A stretch of DNA of 64,000 nucleotides from Thermalbibacter longus (GTDB taxonomy: Bacteria; Chloroflexota; Chloroflexia; Thermomicrobiales; Thermomicrobiaceae). Made by a program: the position numbers and the translations under genes. Numbering within the stretch: position 1 is the first letter of the stretch; each line of letters begins with the position of its first letter. The stretch is from contig NZ_JAMSLR010000004.1 of assembly GCF_023806485.1 (NCBI RefSeq), positions 124,001 to 188,000 on the forward strand, given 5' to 3'. Shown here piece by piece: positions 8,740-16,459 of this stretch. The notes under the pieces were generated by a model. It did not search any database. It saw only the letters and a list, made by a program, of their open reading frames with translations, and was not told the DNA's origin.

Positions 8740-9434
8740 ATGGGGATCACGGCACCGTTGATGGCCTCAGCCTCCGGCGAGCAGAGGAAGAGCAGCAGCG
8801 CGGCCACCTCCTCGGGCTTCACCCACTTCGTGGGGTCGGCCTTGGGCATCGTCCTCCGGTTCGTCTCGGTGTCGATCGTGCTCGGCACGATGCAGTTGAT
8901 CGTCACGCCGGTGCCGCGGAGCTCGCGCGCGAGCGACTGCGTCAGCACAATCACCGCCGCTTTGGACGCCGCGTAGGCGGGGGCGCCGGCCGAGGGCTCC
9001 ACTGCCTGCCGAGCCCCCACGGTGACGACCCGGCCGCTGCCACGTTCGACGAGGTGCGGCAGAACGGCATGCAGGGCGAGCAGCGTCGGCCGCAGGTTGA
9101 GCGCGAGCATCTGTTCCCACAGGTCGATGCCCGTTTCGAGGAAGCGCCCTCCAGCGAAGCCACCGGCCAGGCAGAGGAGGTGATCGATCCGGCCGTGGCG
9201 CGCGAGCGCCTGCGCAACCGCGCGCTGTACTGTTGCCTCGTCGATCAAGTCGGCATGCAGGCCGTCGACTCGGCTCGTCAGCGGGCCGAGTTCGGCCTGG
9301 AGCTCTTCCCATTTCCCTGGGGTGCGGTAAGGCACGACCACCTGAGAGCCGGCCTCTGCAAAGCGTCGCACGACCACGCGCCCGAGCTGGCCAGTCCCGC
9401 CGGTGACCATCGTCACACTGCTGCTGAAGCTCAT
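8724..9434 (-). CDS. SDR family NAD(P)-dependent oxidoreductase
   Basis: Classical short-chain dehydrogenase, 236 residues: cofactor motif TGGTGQLG (residues 11-18), a CLAGG segment in the NNAG position, active-site YAASK, and a PSTIDTETNRR loop after strand 6. The serine three-residue segment before YxxxK reads VTVGARQ, so the usual catalytic Ser is not obvious. AAGGAGAG lies upstream of the ATG. Substrate unknown. The C-terminus overlaps the M42 gene from the opposite strand by 16 bases. Confidence 0.85.
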   Translation of the reverse strand: MSFSSSVTMVTGGTGQLGRVVVRRFAEAGSQVVVPYRTPGKWEELQAELGPLTSRVDGLHADLIDEATVQRAVAQALARHGRIDHLLCLAGGFAGGRFLETGIDLWEQMLALNLRPTLLALHAVLPHLVERGSGRVVTVGARQAVEPSAGAPAYAASKAAVIVLTQSLARELRGTGVTINCIVPSTIDTETNRRTMPKADPTKWVKPEEVAALLLFLCSPEAEAINGAVIPIYGKL

Positions 9435-9536
9435 CGCCGCTCTCCTTTCCTGGCGCTACCAATGCAAGCATGCCTGAGCCCGCCTGCCCGGCGCAGGCGT
9501 GACACCACCCTCGAGCAAGAGGGAATGCTTGGGGGC

Positions 9537-9565
9537 TTGACAGGCCCCGGAGACGCTGCTATCGT
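9537..9565 (+). promoter_or_regulatory. promoter with tandem TATCGT repeat
   Basis: TTGACA (9537-9542), 17-nt spacer, TATCGT (9560-9565). The -10 box is repeated directly after two bases (TATCGT-AA-TATCGT), a possible operator for the downstream regulator. Confidence 0.75.
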
Positions 9566-9605
9566 AATATCGTCATAAGCGAGAGAGGCCCAGGCCGGCG
9601 CGCAG

Positions 9606-10682
9606 ATGGGTGAGTTGCTGGTGGGCCGGCCGGCGCTCAAGCTGGAATTTGCCGTTTCGGTTCCGCTCGATCTGACCTCGGTGATCTCGCTCGTCTATCG
9701 AGCGGCCGACCCGCGCCGGTTTGATCGCTGGCTGGTCGAGGCGCGACAAGCACTCGGGGAAGATGGGCAGCACGAGCTCGATACCCTTCTGGGGTTCTCG
9801 GGGCGGCTGCTGTATTACATCGAAGAAGTCTTGATGTCGTTCGATCCCCTGCAGCCGGAGCGCCTCGAAGCCGACTTCGAGACCTACATCGCGCATCTGC
9901 GTCGGCTTTCACCGTGGGCCTACCGGAGCATGGCGATCCAGTCGATGCTCCGGATCTACGCAGACCGCGGCGTGAGCGAGGCGCCGCCCGAGACGGACGA
10001 CCCGTCGGCCTGGCGGGCGTTCTTCGAGCCAGGTATCACGCGAGCCGATCTCGACGAGGTCGTGAGCCTGGTGCTGGCACCTGAACAACTGAAAGCGCGA
10101 ACCGTCTCGCTGCTGGAACGCTTCTGGTACGAGTGCTACGAGCACGAGTACCGGCGGGTATTGCCGGAGATGCGCCGGGCGATCCGGCAGGCACGAGCCA
10201 CGACTTACCCGGGAGTGGCCGTCGCCTTCGAGGAGTTGAGCGGCCACCGGCTGCCGGAGGAGGTACAGCTCGCGCTGCCCCGTGTCGAGCGGGTGACGTT
10301 CTGCCCGTCGTACCACCTGGGCAACTTCGTCCAGTTCATCCTTTACCCGCCGGAGCTGATCCTCTACTTCAACTGCCAGCGGACGAGCGCGGTGACGCAG
10401 CCGGAAGCTGGCTCCATCATCTCGCCCGACCTGTTGCCGGGGCTGCGCGCCCTGGCCGATGGTACCCGGTTGCGGATCATCGAGCTGCTCCGCGGTGGCG
10501 AGCGGTACGCGCAGGAGATCGTTGGCCAGCTCGGGATCAGCCAGTCCGCCGTCTCGCGGCATCTGGCGATGCTGGAGGCGGCAGGGATCATCAACGTGCG
10601 GCCGGCCAACGGGATGAAGTATTATTCCGTGAACGCCCAGCGCCTGCGGCAGATCGCTGAGGAGCTGGAGCGTATTGGGTAG
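9606..10682 (+). CDS. ArsR-family regulator with long N-terminal domain
   Basis: 358 residues, far longer than a plain ArsR protein (about 100). The last 80 residues form the winged helix: LRALADGTRLRIIELL, then the recognition segment GISQSAVSRHLAMLEAAGII and a wing with VRPANGMKYYSVN. The first 270 residues lack a motif I can name and resemble the N-terminal sensing domains found in long ArsR proteins of Chloroflexota and Firmicutes. No metal-binding Cys pair is evident in the helix, so a metal sensor is unlikely. Probably autoregulated through the TATCGT repeats at its promoter. Confidence 0.8.
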   Translation: MGELLVGRPALKLEFAVSVPLDLTSVISLVYRAADPRRFDRWLVEARQALGEDGQHELDTLLGFSGRLLYYIEEVLMSFDPLQPERLEADFETYIAHLRRLSPWAYRSMAIQSMLRIYADRGVSEAPPETDDPSAWRAFFEPGITRADLDEVVSLVLAPEQLKARTVSLLERFWYECYEHEYRRVLPEMRRAIRQARATTYPGVAVAFEELSGHRLPEEVQLALPRVERVTFCPSYHLGNFVQFILYPPELILYFNCQRTSAVTQPEAGSIISPDLLPGLRALADGTRLRIIELLRGGERYAQEIVGQLGISQSAVSRHLAMLEAAGIINVRPANGMKYYSVNAQRLRQIAEELERIG

Positions 10683-10751
10683 CGACCGGTTAAGCTGGTC
10701 GAGCAAAACTCAATAACCGGTGGGTCAACCGCTTCCGGCCGAGGACTGCCA

Positions 10752-10984
10752 CCTGACCCCGCCGTCGGGTCAGGCCCGGCATCACCTCTGAATAACCTCT
10801 CAGGTGATCCGCTTCGGGATCGCCTCCTCTCATGACCCACACCCGGTCCGGTCGGATCGGCCACGGTCGGATTGGGCTGACCTCTGTGCGGTTGACCCGG
10901 CGTCGTGATGGGGACGCGTTCGGTGGTCCCCATCATTCTTTCCAGTGACGGCGAGGGCCTCGGGATAGTCCCCGGGGCCCTCGC
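10752..10984. repeat. cluster of four inverted repeats in an intergenic region
   Basis: Four separate hairpins occupy the space between convergent genes: 10752-10759/10767-10774 (CCTGACCC), 10781-10787/10802-10808 (ATCACCT), 10906-10915/10926-10935 (TGATGGGGAC, followed by ATTCTTT) and 10951-10958/10977-10984 (GCGAGGGC, extended inside). The third looks like the terminator for the ArsR gene and the fourth like one for the leftward cupin gene; the first two are unexplained. Confidence 0.6.
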
Positions 10985-11026
10985 TCTCTTCATCCCCGTT
11001 GGATCTCGCTGGCGGATACGGGACGA

Positions 11027-11668
11027 TCAACGGTCCTCGGGTGGGCAGGGCGCGTTGCTGTAGCCGGAGCGAAATGGGGAGCTGACCCCGCGCTCTGGCT
11101 CGAAACGGTGTCGCACAATACAGCCGATGTCGCCGCCCAACAGGTGGATCGACACGGAGGGCTCCGCGGATACGGTCGTCACCCGGTGGATATCGTCCTG
11201 GGGCGGTAGCAGCGGGTAGAACTCTCCGGGCCGGATCGTTCGCACGGTGGCCAGCCGCAGCCGCACCGTTCCGGCGTCCGGATCGCCCTCGACTAGCTCG
11301 TACACCTCTTCCCGCTGCTCTCCCCGGTAGAGTCCTACCAGGCCCCAGGCCAGATGGTCGTGCACCGGCGTGCTCGCCCCAGGCGGCACGACCAGCGAGA
11401 AGAGGCTGAGGGAGCGGTCGCCGGCTCGGAACAGCAAGTACTGGCCGATGCCGCTTCCCATGCCGCTGGTCGTGTCCGGCTGCATGAACCTCTCCGGCAG
11501 CCAGCCCTCGCTCTGGAGCAGGCGCGAGAAAGCCGGCTTCAAGCGCTCGACCCGGCGAGCCGGATCGGCCTCCTGGGCGATTGTCTTGCGTACCTCAGCG
11601 ATGAAGGTTCGGAGATCGTACGTCTCGACCAGATACTCATCGTTCGGGTGGCTGACGAACCAGACCAT
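11027..11668 (-). CDS. cupin protein, cysteine/thiol dioxygenase-like
   Basis: 213 residues with a cupin core: GASTPVHDHLAWGLVGLYRG supplies the two metal His of motif 1, and DIHRVTTVSAEPSVSIHL gives motif 2 with a third His. This pattern matches the cysteine dioxygenase / 3-mercaptopropionate dioxygenase superfamily (iron enzymes that oxidise thiols to sulfinates), or the related COG5553 metal-dependent proteins. Start ATG 11668 is chosen because GAGGAG lies eight bases upstream. Substrate not certain. Confidence 0.7.
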   Translation of the reverse strand: MVWFVSHPNDEYLVETYDLRTFIAEVRKTIAQEADPARRVERLKPAFSRLLQSEGWLPERFMQPDTTSGMGSGIGQYLLFRAGDRSLSLFSLVVPPGASTPVHDHLAWGLVGLYRGEQREEVYELVEGDPDAGTVRLRLATVRTIRPGEFYPLLPPQDDIHRVTTVSAEPSVSIHLLGGDIGCIVRHRFEPERGVSSPFRSGYSNAPCPPEDR

Positions 11669-11726
11669 GACCTTCACTCCTCGGATCGCGCGGAGTCATC
11701 GGCAGCATCTTACTACGTGAGTTGCA

Positions 11727-11754
11727 GAGAAATGGGGCCGTCAGCGACGGCCCC
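11727..11754 (-). terminator. intrinsic terminator of the small basic gene
   Basis: Minus strand GGGGCCGTC-GCT-GACGGCCCC (9-bp stem, 3-nt loop, 11734-11754) followed by ATTTCTCT. It lies 35 bases after the stop of the 75-codon gene. Confidence 0.75.
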
Positions 11755-11789
11755 GGGTACAGGGAGGGAGGGAGAAGTGTTCGAGTGAA

Positions 11790-12017
11790 TCAGTTCAGCC
11801 AGCGCCCACCGTGCGCGAGGGTCGTTAGCTGGCGGCGCAGCAGGCGGGACACCTGGTGTCCTGAACGATCGAGCTGCACGTTCCCCGCTTTCGGCGCTTG
11901 CAGGGGAACGGTCACCTGCCGAATAAGTCCGAGTCGCGCGAGCCGGAGGTCGACGCGGTGGCAGCGTGCAGCCCGACAGCGAGTGATCCGGTCGAGGCGT
12001 TGCGCTGTGCGTGACAT
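11790..12017 (-). CDS. small Arg-rich protein of unknown function
   Basis: 75 codons starting ATG 12017 with GGAGG four bases upstream and preceded by an excellent promoter (12055-12083) and two TGTACGTACA palindromes; a terminator follows. The product is strongly basic (about one residue in six is Arg) with a central stretch LRLARLGLIRQVTVPLQ; no signal peptide, Cys cluster or known motif. The transcription unit is far better supported than the protein: codon choice is not strongly protein-like, so a regulatory RNA or a decayed regulator gene is possible. Confidence 0.4.
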   Translation of the reverse strand: MSRTAQRLDRITRCRAARCHRVDLRLARLGLIRQVTVPLQAPKAGNVQLDRSGHQVSRLLRRQLTTLAHGGRWLN

Positions 12018-12034
12018 CGTGCCTCCGTCCTGCT

Positions 12035-12066
12035 TGTACGTACACCGTGCCCTCATTGTACGTACA
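12035..12066. promoter_or_regulatory. double palindromic operator TGTACGTACA
   Basis: Two identical 10-bp perfect palindromes at 12035-12044 and 12057-12066, 22 bp centre to centre (two helical turns, same face). The right copy overlaps the -10 box and the left copy lies just after the predicted start, a typical repressor layout. Confidence 0.65.
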
Positions 12067-12083
12067 CGCAGTGCGGTTGTCAA
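12055..12083 (-). promoter_or_regulatory. promoter of the small basic gene
   Basis: Minus strand TTGACA (12078-12083), 17-nt spacer, TACAAT (12055-12060); close to consensus. Confidence 0.8.
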
Positions 12084-12596
12084 GTACCCAGAGGTACCGA
12101 TTTCCGACCGGTTGCGGGATCGCAGTGGCGTCGTGCGTCTCGCGTCTCCACGGGGTGCTAGGGATCGCTCGGCGACACGAGAGCGACGCGCCGGAGGCTG
12201 TTCGGTCGCGGGTATGGTAGTATCGCGCGACGGAAGAGAAGAGCGAAGCGATGGTCTGGCGCGTGGTCGAGCAGCATACCGACCGGCCTAAGACCAGGCG
12301 TTGTCGCGGGCGCCCCGCTCCATCTTATCCGAGGCGGACTGCCTGGCGCATGCGACAACCGACCACGCGCGGGCAGGCAAGCGGAACGGTGACGTCCCGT
12401 GCGTCGTGGACGCCACGGGGAGACGGGCTACTGGACTCACGGGTGCCGGATGGGCGGCTGCGTCCGCTCGCTCGTTATGCCGGCACCGCGCGTGCCCGGT
12501 AAGTAAGCGAGCAGGGCATCCACCGGTCGAGAACCGAAGAGCAGCACCCAGGCCTGCTCTAGCAGCACCGGGGAGTGGAGCGAAGGAGGGGGAGTG
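12084..12596. other. intergenic region upstream of the hydrolase pair
   Basis: About 510 bases without a gene I can support. An 83-codon plus-strand frame at 12251-12502 looks random in composition. A TAGTAT at 12228-12233 could be a -10 box but has no good -35. Confidence 0.35.
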
Positions 12597-13550
12597 ATGC
12601 AGCGGAGGCGCGGACCGGCCGACCAGTACGGTACCAGCACCGTGCGGCCACCGGACTTCGACCAGTTCTGGGCCGAGGTCATGGCCCAGGCGAGCGAGAT
12701 CCCGCTCTATCCATCGCTCGAACATGTGCCGATGCGCTCGACCGAGCAGGTAGACGTCTACGAGATCGGCTACGATAGCCTCGATGGGCTCCGCATCGCC
12801 GGCTGGTACTGCGTACCGAAGGAGAGCTACATCCCGCCGCCCTATCCTGGCCTGTTGATCGTGCCCGGCTACATCTCGGAGCCGACCTTGCCCAAGAGCT
12901 GGGCACGGCTCGGTTACGCCGCCGTCGGGGTGGCTCCGCGCGGCAAGCTGCGCTCTAACCGCCACTTCAACCCTGGCTATCCTGGGCTGCTCGTGCACAA
13001 CATCGTCGACCGCCACACCTACGCCTACCGTGGCTTCTACATCGACGCTTGCCGGGCGGTCGACTTCCTGCTCAGCCGGCCTGAGGTCGACCACAGCCGC
13101 ATCGGCGTCCATGGCTCCAGCCAAGGCGGCGCGCTGACGGTCGTCACGGCGGCGCTACGAGCCGACGTCATCGCCTGTGGCGCGGCCGGTGCCCCCTTCC
13201 TCTGCGGCTTCCTCGACGCGATCGAGTTGACCCACTCCTACCCGTACGAGGAGATCTCGGAGTACCTGCGTCGCCATCCGGAGCGCGAGCCGCTGGTCCG
13301 CGAGACGCTGATGTACTTCGACGTCATCAACTTCGCGCCGATGGTCCGCTGCCCGATGCTGGTCTACATCGGCCTGGCCGACGACGTCTGCCCGCCGGAG
13401 ACCGGCTACGCGCTCTACCACGTGCTGTCCTGTCCCAAGGAGCTGCTCGCCTACCCGCGCTGCGCCCACGACGCCGGCAGCTACTGGGCCATGCCCAAGG
13501 TAAAGGCATTCCTGGCCGAACACCTCGAGCCGGCCGGCTTGCCGGGGTGA
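12597..13550 (+). CDS. acetyl xylan esterase (AXE1) family alpha/beta hydrolase
   Basis: 317-residue cytosolic hydrolase of the AXE1 / cephalosporin-C deacetylase family. The nucleophile elbow is GSSQG (Ser175), the acid lies in YIGLADDVCPPETGY and the His in CAHDAG near the C-terminus; the oxyanion region GYISEP follows the PGLLIVPG strand. ATG 12597 is used because AGGAGG stands seven bases upstream (a GTG directly before it is less well spaced). The next gene is a diverged copy of it. Natural substrate probably an acyl ester of a sugar or small metabolite. Confidence 0.85.
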   Translation: MQRRRGPADQYGTSTVRPPDFDQFWAEVMAQASEIPLYPSLEHVPMRSTEQVDVYEIGYDSLDGLRIAGWYCVPKESYIPPPYPGLLIVPGYISEPTLPKSWARLGYAAVGVAPRGKLRSNRHFNPGYPGLLVHNIVDRHTYAYRGFYIDACRAVDFLLSRPEVDHSRIGVHGSSQGGALTVVTAALRADVIACGAAGAPFLCGFLDAIELTHSYPYEEISEYLRRHPEREPLVRETLMYFDVINFAPMVRCPMLVYIGLADDVCPPETGYALYHVLSCPKELLAYPRCAHDAGSYWAMPKVKAFLAEHLEPAGLPG

Positions 13551-13654
13551 TCGCGTTCACAGCCGTCAGCGCTCGATCGATCCGCTGCCGGTTTGCGGGA
13601 ATGGGAGAGCAGGGCGAAGCTGAGCCACGATCCAGGGAAGGGAGCACGGCGGCG

Positions 13655-14599
13655 ATGGTGGAAAGCGTTCGACCGGCCGACTTCGCAGCCTACTGGGCGG
13701 CAGTGGACGATGAGCTGGCCCGCTATCCGGCTGCGCCGGAGATCGAGGAGCTGCCGCGTCACTCCACTGGATTCAGCACCGTCTACGCGCTGAAATTGAC
13801 GAGCATCGGGCCATACCGCATCTTTGGCTACTACTGCGTGCCGCGTGGGGAGGGGCCCTTCCCAGGGCTGCTCTACACCCCGCGCTACGGAAGCGTCAAC
13901 CACGTCCCATCGTACGAAGACCGCGAGCGCTATGCGGTGCTCCAGATCATGCATCGGGGCCAGCGGCTGGCCGATCAGCCCTTTGCAGCGGCCTACCCCG
14001 GGCTGCTGACCCACAACATCGATGATCCCGGCCGCTACATCTACCGCGGGATCGTGGCCGACTGCGTCCGCGGGCTCGAGTTCCTGCTCTCGCGGCCAGA
14101 GGTGGATCGGCAGCGCATCGGGGTGGTCGGCGACGATCTCGCGCTGCTCGTCGCCGCGCGCCGGCCGGCAGTGACGGCGGTGCAGGCGAGCAACCTGTTG
14201 CTCTACCGCCTCTTGGAGGCTGCGGAGCGGACCGACGAGTACCCGGTAGAGGAGATCAACGACTATCTCCGTGCCTATCCCGAGCGGCGCGAAGCGGTGG
14301 CGCGCGCGCTGGCCTACGTCGACCCGCTGCACCACGCGCCAGATATCCGCGCGACCACGCTGCTGTGTGTCGGCGATCCAGGCGCGCTCGGCGGCACCGA
14401 GTGGCTGGCGCCGCTGCGGGCGGCTCTCGGCGGGCCGGTCGAGGAGTACCGGCTGACGCACGAGGGCGGGGTCGACCGGGACTGGCTGGATGCCTGGCTG
14501 GCCCGGCGGCTGGGGGCCGAGCCTCGGCCGCTCATGTGGGAGATCGGGGGTGAGGGCCAGCGGGGGAGGGCGTTTCGGCATGATCTTCAACACACCTGA
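13655..14599 (+). CDS. AXE1-like paralog lacking the catalytic serine
   Basis: 314 residues clearly homologous to the preceding gene (shared motifs: AYWAAVDDEL, GYYCVP, AYPGLLTHNI, YRG, EFLLSRPEVD, EEINDYLRAYPER). At the nucleophile elbow the pattern GxSxG is replaced by GVVGDDLA, so Asp161 stands where Ser is expected, while the C-terminal His region (LTHEGG) remains. It is thus a probable non-catalytic partner or regulator, or a decaying copy; its intact frame and good GGAAGGGAG site argue that it is still made. The last 20 bases overlap the RraA fragment. Confidence 0.75.
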   Translation: MVESVRPADFAAYWAAVDDELARYPAAPEIEELPRHSTGFSTVYALKLTSIGPYRIFGYYCVPRGEGPFPGLLYTPRYGSVNHVPSYEDRERYAVLQIMHRGQRLADQPFAAAYPGLLTHNIDDPGRYIYRGIVADCVRGLEFLLSRPEVDRQRIGVVGDDLALLVAARRPAVTAVQASNLLLYRLLEAAERTDEYPVEEINDYLRAYPERREAVARALAYVDPLHHAPDIRATTLLCVGDPGALGGTEWLAPLRAALGGPVEEYRLTHEGGVDRDWLDAWLARRLGAEPRPLMWEIGGEGQRGRAFRHDLQHT

Positions 14600-14738
14600 G
14601 CGGGTGGCGACGCTGACGCGCCGGTACCAGGGCGAGCGATTCCCCGACGGCCGGCCGCACGTGCCGGGCGACCTGCTCGAGCGGATGTGGCTGGTCACGA
14701 CGAAGGAGGCGTGGGCCGTGTTGAGGAGGGGACGGTGA
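14580..14738 (+). pseudogene. N-terminal fragment of an RraA-family gene
   Basis: 52 codons beginning MIFNTPERVATLTRRYQGER, with RFPDGRPHVPGDLLERM and VTTKEAWAVLRR. This is the N-terminal extension of long RraA-type proteins (4-hydroxy-4-methyl-2-oxoglutarate aldolase / DlpA-like), which normally continue for about 200 residues more. Here the frame stops after RRGR and the following bases show no RraA sequence in any frame. The GGGGGAGGG site and overlap with the hydrolase gene show it was the third gene of that operon before a deletion. Confidence 0.6.
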
Positions 14739-14827
14739 AGAACGAGTGCTCTCGCAGCAAATGCCCAACCGGCTGCAGGGCATACAGCCGGCCAGGCATG
14801 GGAGATGGGGGTGGTCCACTGGAACGT

Positions 14828-15187
14828 TCAGGCTGTTGTGCTTACCCTTCTGACGTCGAAGATGGCCCAGAGAGCCAGGCCAGCGACCAGTACGCGCACG
14901 ATCCAGGCGTTCCAGGCGGCCTCAGCCAGATCCGTGAAGCCGAGAAGCCATGGCGCGACGAAGAGCCACGCAGCGAGCACGACGTTGATTCTCTCAGCAA
15001 GCTGTGACGTCGGGGCGGCAAGGGCCCAGAGGGCCACTACTGCCACGCCGAGTCCTACCAGCCATGCGTTCCAGGCGTTCGACGAGTCGTCTGTCGTTCC
15101 CAGGATCCACGGCGATAGGAACAGCCATACCCCGAGAATCAGATTGCCCCAGCCTTACCAACGGCGCCATGCCCTGAGGGTAACCAT
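14828..15187 (-). pseudogene. SPW-repeat membrane protein with TAA at codon 11
   Basis: From ATG 15187 (GGAGGT site seven bases upstream) the frame reads MVTLRAWRRW, then TAA (15157-15155), then continues as a full SPW protein: two copies of the repeat (LFLSPWILGTTD and LFVAPWLLGFTD) each with an NAWNAW-type following segment and four membrane helices in total. SPW-repeat proteins are small membrane proteins of unknown role. TAA would arise from CAA by one transition. An internal start (GTG/ATG later) would lose the first repeat. Confidence 0.65.
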
Positions 15188-15226
15188 GGTTCTTACCTCC
15201 AGTCTCGGGCTGCCTTGCTTCTCGCC

Positions 15227-15430
15227 CTAGTGCCTACCGGCCATCGGGGAAGGTGAGACCGCCGATGGGCCTTTCTCTCGGCCGGCTTCTCGCAGTAGCG
15301 CCGTGCCCACGCCGATAGGCACCAGCGAGAGCAGGGTGATGAGCGAGCCGACGAAGTAGCCGGCTGCCTGGATGTAGCCACCGACTTGCGCGAACAGTGG
15401 CCCGAACAGCGTGACCCATCCCCTTATCAT
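15227..15430 (-). CDS. small membrane protein B, 67 aa
   Basis: Starts ATG 15430, overlapping the stop of the preceding 55-codon gene (ATGA). Predicted single or double membrane helix (YFVGSLITLLSLVPIGVGTAL), preceded by an amphipathic Phe/Gly/Ala-rich stretch and followed by a charged cytoplasmic tail. No family recognised. It belongs to the TetR - A - B - SPW leftward operon, which looks dedicated to small membrane proteins. Confidence 0.6.
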   Translation of the reverse strand: MIRGWVTLFGPLFAQVGGYIQAAGYFVGSLITLLSLVPIGVGTALLREAGREKGPSAVSPSPMAGRH

Positions 15431-15594
15431 TGGCGCTCTGCCTCCGGCGGCAGCGTAGCCGGGTTCACGCTCGCAGGATAGTCCGCGAGCCAATTCCCCC
15501 AGCTCGGCACCACCAGGAGCACGGTAATCCCGGCGGCGAGGAGGATGAGCCCATACGTAAGTGCAACGAAGCCTGGCGCGCGTCCGAACCTCAT
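15427..15594 (-). CDS. small membrane protein A, 55 aa
   Basis: A 55-codon gene from ATG 15594 with GGAGGT exactly seven bases upstream. The product has one hydrophobic helix (LTYGLILLAAGITVLLVVP) flanked by RFGRAPG and a Trp-rich outer segment (SWGNWLADYP). It ends in TGA overlapping the start of gene B. Strong ribosome binding site and coupling make it very likely real although short; no family recognised. Confidence 0.6.
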   Translation of the reverse strand: MRFGRAPGFVALTYGLILLAAGITVLLVVPSWGNWLADYPASVNPATLPPEAERQ

Positions 15595-15670
15595 CTCGGT
15601 ACCTCCTTGATCGCTGCCAGCCGATCCAGTCGGCTGTGTCCTCAGAGACCGCGCGCGAAGTGCCGACCAG

Positions 15671-16246
15671 TCACTGTCGCCTCCCTTCCAAGAAGCCGTC
15701 CACGTGCGCCTCGAGATCGAGCGTGATGCTCACGCTGAAGACGCCAGTCAGGAAGAAGCGGGCCACCAGCGGCCCGATGAAGGCGACCGCCAGTTGCTCG
15801 GGCGTCTCGGCACGGCGGAGAGCGCCTCGCTCCTGGTAGCTTCGGAACAGGCTGAAGACCTGGCTCATGACGCCAAGCAGCCCGGACGGTGGCTCGGGAT
15901 GGAGATCGGGCCAGCGAATGAGCTCAGGCATGAGCCGCAGGATGAAGCCCCGATGGGACTCCACAAACTCGTGATACGCGGTCGCCAGGGCCAGCAGGTC
16001 GCCTCGCAGATCCCCCGACGGAACCGGGATGGCGATGTGCGGGGACAAGGCGCGTATGGCAGCCTGGAACAAGGCGAGCTTGGTCGGAAAGCGCCGGAAG
16101 AGCGTCACCTCGCTTACGCCCGCGCGCTCGGCGATCGCTCGCGTGGTGGCGCCGTCGTAGCCGCGTTCGACCAGCAGCTCCAACGCGGCTGCACACAAGC
16201 GCGCCTCCATCGGGTCATCGATTGCGAGCCGGAATGGGATTGTCAT
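15671..16246 (-). CDS. TetR/AcrR-family transcriptional regulator
   Basis: 191 residues. The N-terminal helix-turn-helix reads AALELLVERGYDGATTRAIAERAG and VSEVTLFRRFPTKLALFQAA; the C-terminal ligand domain is all-helical with no nameable motif. A 16-bp perfect palindrome lies over its own transcription start, so autorepression is likely. It heads a leftward operon with the small membrane genes A, B and SPW, and the MFS pseudogene stands upstream in the same direction; such pairs often respond to membrane-active compounds (inference). Confidence 0.9.
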   Translation of the reverse strand: MTIPFRLAIDDPMEARLCAAALELLVERGYDGATTRAIAERAGVSEVTLFRRFPTKLALFQAAIRALSPHIAIPVPSGDLRGDLLALATAYHEFVESHRGFILRLMPELIRWPDLHPEPPSGLLGVMSQVFSLFRSYQERGALRRAETPEQLAVAFIGPLVARFFLTGVFSVSITLDLEAHVDGFLEGRRQ

Positions 16247-16270
16247 CGTACCTCGTCCCTCTCATCGGTG

Positions 16271-16286
16271 AAGTAAGTACTTACTT
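16271..16286. promoter_or_regulatory. TetR operator candidate
   Basis: AAGTAAGTACTTACTT, a perfect 16-bp palindrome covering the predicted start of the TetR operon and lying 24 bases upstream of its ATG. Confidence 0.75.
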
Positions 16287-16288
16287 AC

Positions 16289-16316
16289 ATTATACGGCCG
16301 TTCGGCTGCGTGTCAA
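16289..16316 (-). promoter_or_regulatory. consensus promoter of the TetR operon
   Basis: Minus strand TTGACA (16311-16316), 16-nt spacer, TATAAT (16289-16294): both hexamers are perfect matches to the sigma70 consensus. Confidence 0.88.
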
Positions 16317-16459
16317 GCGGTGCTCCGAACCGGGATGGCTGGGCAGCGCAGGCTCTCGCGTGCCGGCTGGGCGAGCTTCCTCGAGCTCTGGTCCTTCCAT
16401 GCAGATCCAGATGCGACGGGCAGCGGTCTGTATGAGTGTTACTCCAAGGGGTATCAGGC

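Noticed and set aside
12251-12502. 83-codon plus-strand gene upstream of the hydrolases
   Set aside because: No convincing ribosome site, Arg/Thr-rich random-looking product and no downstream coupling.
14738-14830. Readthrough of TGA after the RraA fragment
   Set aside because: Sequence after the stop has no RraA similarity in any frame, so it is a deletion, not recoding.
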